From assembly GCF_900108225.1 (NCBI RefSeq), contig NZ_FNUZ01000005.1:1-64000 (forward strand): a DNA stretch of 64,000 nucleotides. The letters run 5' to 3'. Of the stretch, positions 62,012-64,000 are shown piece after piece. Source of the DNA: Thalassococcus halodurans (GTDB taxonomy: Bacteria; Pseudomonadota; Alphaproteobacteria; Rhodobacterales; Rhodobacteraceae). The first letter of the stretch is position 1, and the number at the start of each line of letters is the position of its first letter. A program made the translations under genes and the position numbers. Below the pieces are notes generated by a model. It had not been told where the DNA came from, made no database searches, and worked only from the letters and a program-made list of their open reading frames with translations.

Positions 62012-62056
62012 TTAACAACAAGATAAAAGCCTATTGGCAGGTTCAGGAGCAGCAAA

Positions 62057-62200
62057 ATGAAAACTCGTACACGCTTTATCAAATCCGTTCTGAAAACAGC
62101 GGCAACAACCGAAACCAAGCTTCCTTGGGAACGCGGCGCCACACGTCAGGCGATGATCGCCAAACGCGACGCGCAACCGGCAGCACAAAAACGGGCGTAA
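62057..62200 (+). CDS. Small basic protein, 47 aa, function unknown
   Basis: ATG 62057 follows an AGGAG site (62045-62049) with seven-base spacing. The 47 residues start MKTRTRFIKSVLKTAATTET, then LPWERGATRQAMIAKRD, and are rich in Lys and Arg, without a signal peptide. Its own upstream region and a strong terminator at 62278 support a real, separately transcribed gene. Similar short proteins with an LPWERGAR core appear in related roseobacters by my recollection, not checked. Too short for most gene callers. Confidence 0.7.
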   Translation: MKTRTRFIKSVLKTAATTETKLPWERGATRQAMIAKRDAQPAAQKRA

Positions 62201-62277
62201 TTTGGACAGCGATTCGGCTGACGCACCGCGAAATGTGGCGCATTAGCTAGACGTACGAAGACAATTCCTCCCCCAAG

Positions 62278-62320
62278 AACCGGATTGGTCCGTTAACGTG
62301 GACCAGTTCGGTTTTTTTTT
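62278..62320 (+). terminator. Strong Rho-independent terminator of the 47-aa gene
   Basis: AACCG/CGGTT (62278-62282 with 62309-62313) and TGGTCC/GGACCA (62286-62291 with 62300-62305) form a two-part stem, followed by a run of nine T residues (62312-62320). Confidence 0.9.
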
Positions 62321-62427
62321 GACACAATTGCGGAAATAAGGCCAAAACATGGTCAACAAGTCGTAAACGTCCGTCTGTGATAGTTGGTGGGGACCAACAT
62401 GGATGTGGCCAACCTTCGGGTGTTCAC

Positions 62428-63219
62428 ATGTCGAGTCTCCAGTTCAGCGGGCGTATCCGCGACAATGTTTCCGTACCGGTCCAACAGGGCCAGTTTACTC
62501 CATCGGATGGCGGCCGACCTCAGCGCAAACTCTCTCACCAGCGCAAATACGAGGTCGCCGCCCTGATGTCTGATCTCTCCATCGAAACCAAACAGGTTGT
62601 CGCTCCGGCCACATCTGTTTTCGAAGACACCGCATCGGCCTTTGCCCGCGGCACCATTATCCCGACAGTCAGCGGCCCCGTCGCTGTAGAAGACCTGATC
62701 CCCGGCGATTTCGTCGAAACAGAACACGGCCCCGAACCCGTCGTCTGGATCGGATCGACGTCTTACGTTCCCAATATCGAAGGCACAGACAGCAGCCTGA
62801 CAGGCCTGTACCGCAGCAACGCCGGTGCCTATGGCGATCACGGCCCGATCACCGACACTATGTTCGGCCCTGCCGCACGCGTCCGGTACCAGCGCGCCCA
62901 TCTGCGCCCGTTGATCGGCAATGACAGCGTTCTGCTGCCCATGGCGGATATGGTCGACGGCGACCGCCTGATCGAAATCACGCCTGCCAGCTCGGTCCAG
63001 ATGTTCCATATCGCGCTGCGTCACCATGCGATGATCAATGTGGGCGGCGTCAGCGTCGAAACATATCACCCCGGCCCGAACATCAAACGCACCTTGGGCC
63101 CTGATCAGTACGACCAGTTCCTAAGCCTGTTCCCGAATGTTCATGATTTCGAAGACTTCGGCGAAATGGCCCTGCCCCGCACCCGTCTTGAGGTGATCCG
63201 GCAACTGACCTCGGGCTGA
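62428..63219 (+). CDS. Hint-domain (Hint_2) protein, second copy
   Basis: 263 residues from ATG 62428 (MSSLQFSGRIRDN); a GTG at 62377 would add 17 residues and neither has a clear ribosome site. The Hint_2 core begins ARGTIIPTVSGPVAVEDLIP and continues GDFVETEHGPEPVVWIGS, with HHAMINVGGVSVETYHPG further on. Unlike the copy at 25378, it lacks a Cys at the core start, where Arg-Gly-Thr is present. So splicing is unlikely. The role is unknown. Confidence 0.8.
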   Translation: MSSLQFSGRIRDNVSVPVQQGQFTPSDGGRPQRKLSHQRKYEVAALMSDLSIETKQVVAPATSVFEDTASAFARGTIIPTVSGPVAVEDLIPGDFVETEHGPEPVVWIGSTSYVPNIEGTDSSLTGLYRSNAGAYGDHGPITDTMFGPAARVRYQRAHLRPLIGNDSVLLPMADMVDGDRLIEITPASSVQMFHIALRHHAMINVGGVSVETYHPGPNIKRTLGPDQYDQFLSLFPNVHDFEDFGEMALPRTRLEVIRQLTSG

Positions 63220-63247
63220 CCCGAGGTCGCACACCGGACCAAATGCG

Positions 63248-63748
63248 TCAGGCCATTTGGGCCAGGCGCTCTTCCAATACATCAAACGGCACACCCGGTT
63301 CGTCCTTGGCACCGCGAATAACCAACGAGGTTTTGACGCTGGCCACGTTGGGCGTGGTCAGCAATTCGGATGTCAGGAATGTCTGGAACGTCGACAGATC
63401 CGGCGCCACGCATTTCAGGATGAAATCCACTTCGCCGTTCAGCATGTGACATTCGCGAACCAGCGACCATTCATTGCAACGTTCTTCAAACGCCGACAGG
63501 TCGGATTCAGCCTGGCTTTGCAGACCGACCATCGCAAAAACCTGAACCTCAAAGCCCAACTCACGCGGATTGACCTCGGCATGGTAGCCGCGAATGAACC
63601 CCTGTTCTTCCAGCGCGCGAACGCGGCGCAAACAGGGCGGAGCCGAAATACCAACGCGCTTTGCAAGTTCGACGTTGGTCATGCGACCATCTGCTTGCAG
63701 CTCGGAAAGGATCTTGCGGTCAATCGGATCAAGCCTGTGGCTGGGCAT
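63248..63748 (-). CDS. Lrp/AsnC-family transcriptional regulator
   Basis: 166 residues. The N-terminal helix-turn-helix is LDPIDRKILSELQADGRMTN with LAKRVGISAPPCLRRVRALE, and a RAM effector domain (about 75-155) follows. The divergent spacing to trxB (about 206 bases) suggests shared control sequences between them. It probably senses an amino acid; which one is unknown. Confidence 0.93.
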   Translation of the reverse strand: MPSHRLDPIDRKILSELQADGRMTNVELAKRVGISAPPCLRRVRALEEQGFIRGYHAEVNPRELGFEVQVFAMVGLQSQAESDLSAFEERCNEWSLVRECHMLNGEVDFILKCVAPDLSTFQTFLTSELLTTPNVASVKTSLVIRGAKDEPGVPFDVLEERLAQMA

Positions 63749-63954
63749 GTGCCAGTATCTCCCAGAAATTTTGCGAAGTTATATCACGCCACCCATCACG
63801 CGCAATATTATTTCACTAAAGAGAAATTATCTTGCGCAAAAAATATTCAATGCGCCAACAGGTCTCTTTTCCGTGTGCAGCGTTTGCGCGGCGGATGTTG
63901 CGGGCGTATATCCCAATCTGACTCGGAATATACAAGACGCGATCGGAGGCCGGC

Positions 63955-64000
63955 ATGGCAGACACGAAACACACGAAGGTTCTTATCATCGGCTCTGGCC
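63955..64000 (+). CDS. trxB: Thioredoxin reductase, N-terminal part (3' end outside window)
   Basis: Only 15 residues are visible, MADTKHTKVLIIGSG, after a GGAGG site (63945-63949). The start of the FAD-binding IIGSG motif and the position beside lrp match trxB in Rhodobacterales. Assignment rests mainly on that context. Confidence 0.75.
   Translation, partial: MADTKHTKVLIIGSG

Noticed and set aside
1-64000. CRISPR arrays, complete insertion sequences, rRNA genes
   Set aside because: No regularly spaced repeats, no transposase-like frames and no rRNA sequence seen on either strand.

Overview
The window looks like about 64 kb of chromosome from a marine alphaproteobacterium of the Rhodobacterales (Roseobacter group). 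The evidence is the high-GC coding sequence, a GcrA cell-cycle regulator, a phosphatidylcholine synthase, a MnhA/B-fused Na+/H+ antiporter operon, several Hint-domain and MocR-type proteins, and the lrp/trxB pair at the right edge. It is mostly ordinary housekeeping chromosome with a few short accessory patches. No transposase, integrase, phage structural gene or CRISPR array was recognised.

Layout. 0-2 kb: 3' end of glyA, then a membrane-anchored coiled-coil GIY-YIG-like (DUF4041/T5orf172) protein and a cut-off signal-peptide ORF. 2-8 kb: MocR/PPOX pair, LysR regulator, methyltransferase, hydrolase, lipoprotein. 8-13 kb: lepA, phosphatase, cobB, rpmB, meaB. 13-21 kb: gnd, an argD-argF-hrpB run, and leuA behind a leucine-rich leader peptide. 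21-27.6 kb: an MBOAT/SGNH acyl-transfer pair, a 2-hydroxyacid dehydrogenase, an SH3 protein, a Hint protein and an LpxR-like lipid A deacylase. 27.7-33.7 kb: the six-gene mnhA/B-C-D-E-F-G operon. 34-38 kb: phnM, a 2H phosphoesterase, phnN and phnF without the C-P lyase core; phnF is flanked by two small membrane proteins with matching Gly/Asp tails. 38.1 kb: a tight group of DnaA-box-like sequences. 38.3-51 kb: ybjN, proC, csaA, a fabH-type synthase, tdk, a CII-like/LuxR pair, rimO, gcrA, an ABC-2 permease, pcs, paiB, a CPT-like kinase, mtaB, dapF. 51.2 kb: tRNA-Lys(UUU), followed by an accessory patch to about 56.9 kb with two AT3-SGNH acyltransferases around an rtcR fragment. 57-64 kb: a putative D-lyxose isomerase, a DUF3237 protein, ubiK, an lgt-midA-pgeF operon, an unlabelled 47-aa small gene, a second Hint protein, lrp and the start of trxB.

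How genes work together. Arginine (argD, argF), leucine (leuA), proline (proC) and lysine/peptidoglycan (dapF) synthesis are all present. Translation and RNA modification genes include lepA, rpmB, rimO, mtaB, csaA and tRNA-Lys. Envelope remodelling recurs: MBOAT/SGNH, LpxR, two OafA-type acyltransferases, Pcs, Lgt and several lipoproteins. Start codons were moved from the longest ORF wherever a Shine-Dalgarno sequence or family length supported it; each case is stated. No database search was run, so all family names rest on recognising motifs and overall sequence character by eye.
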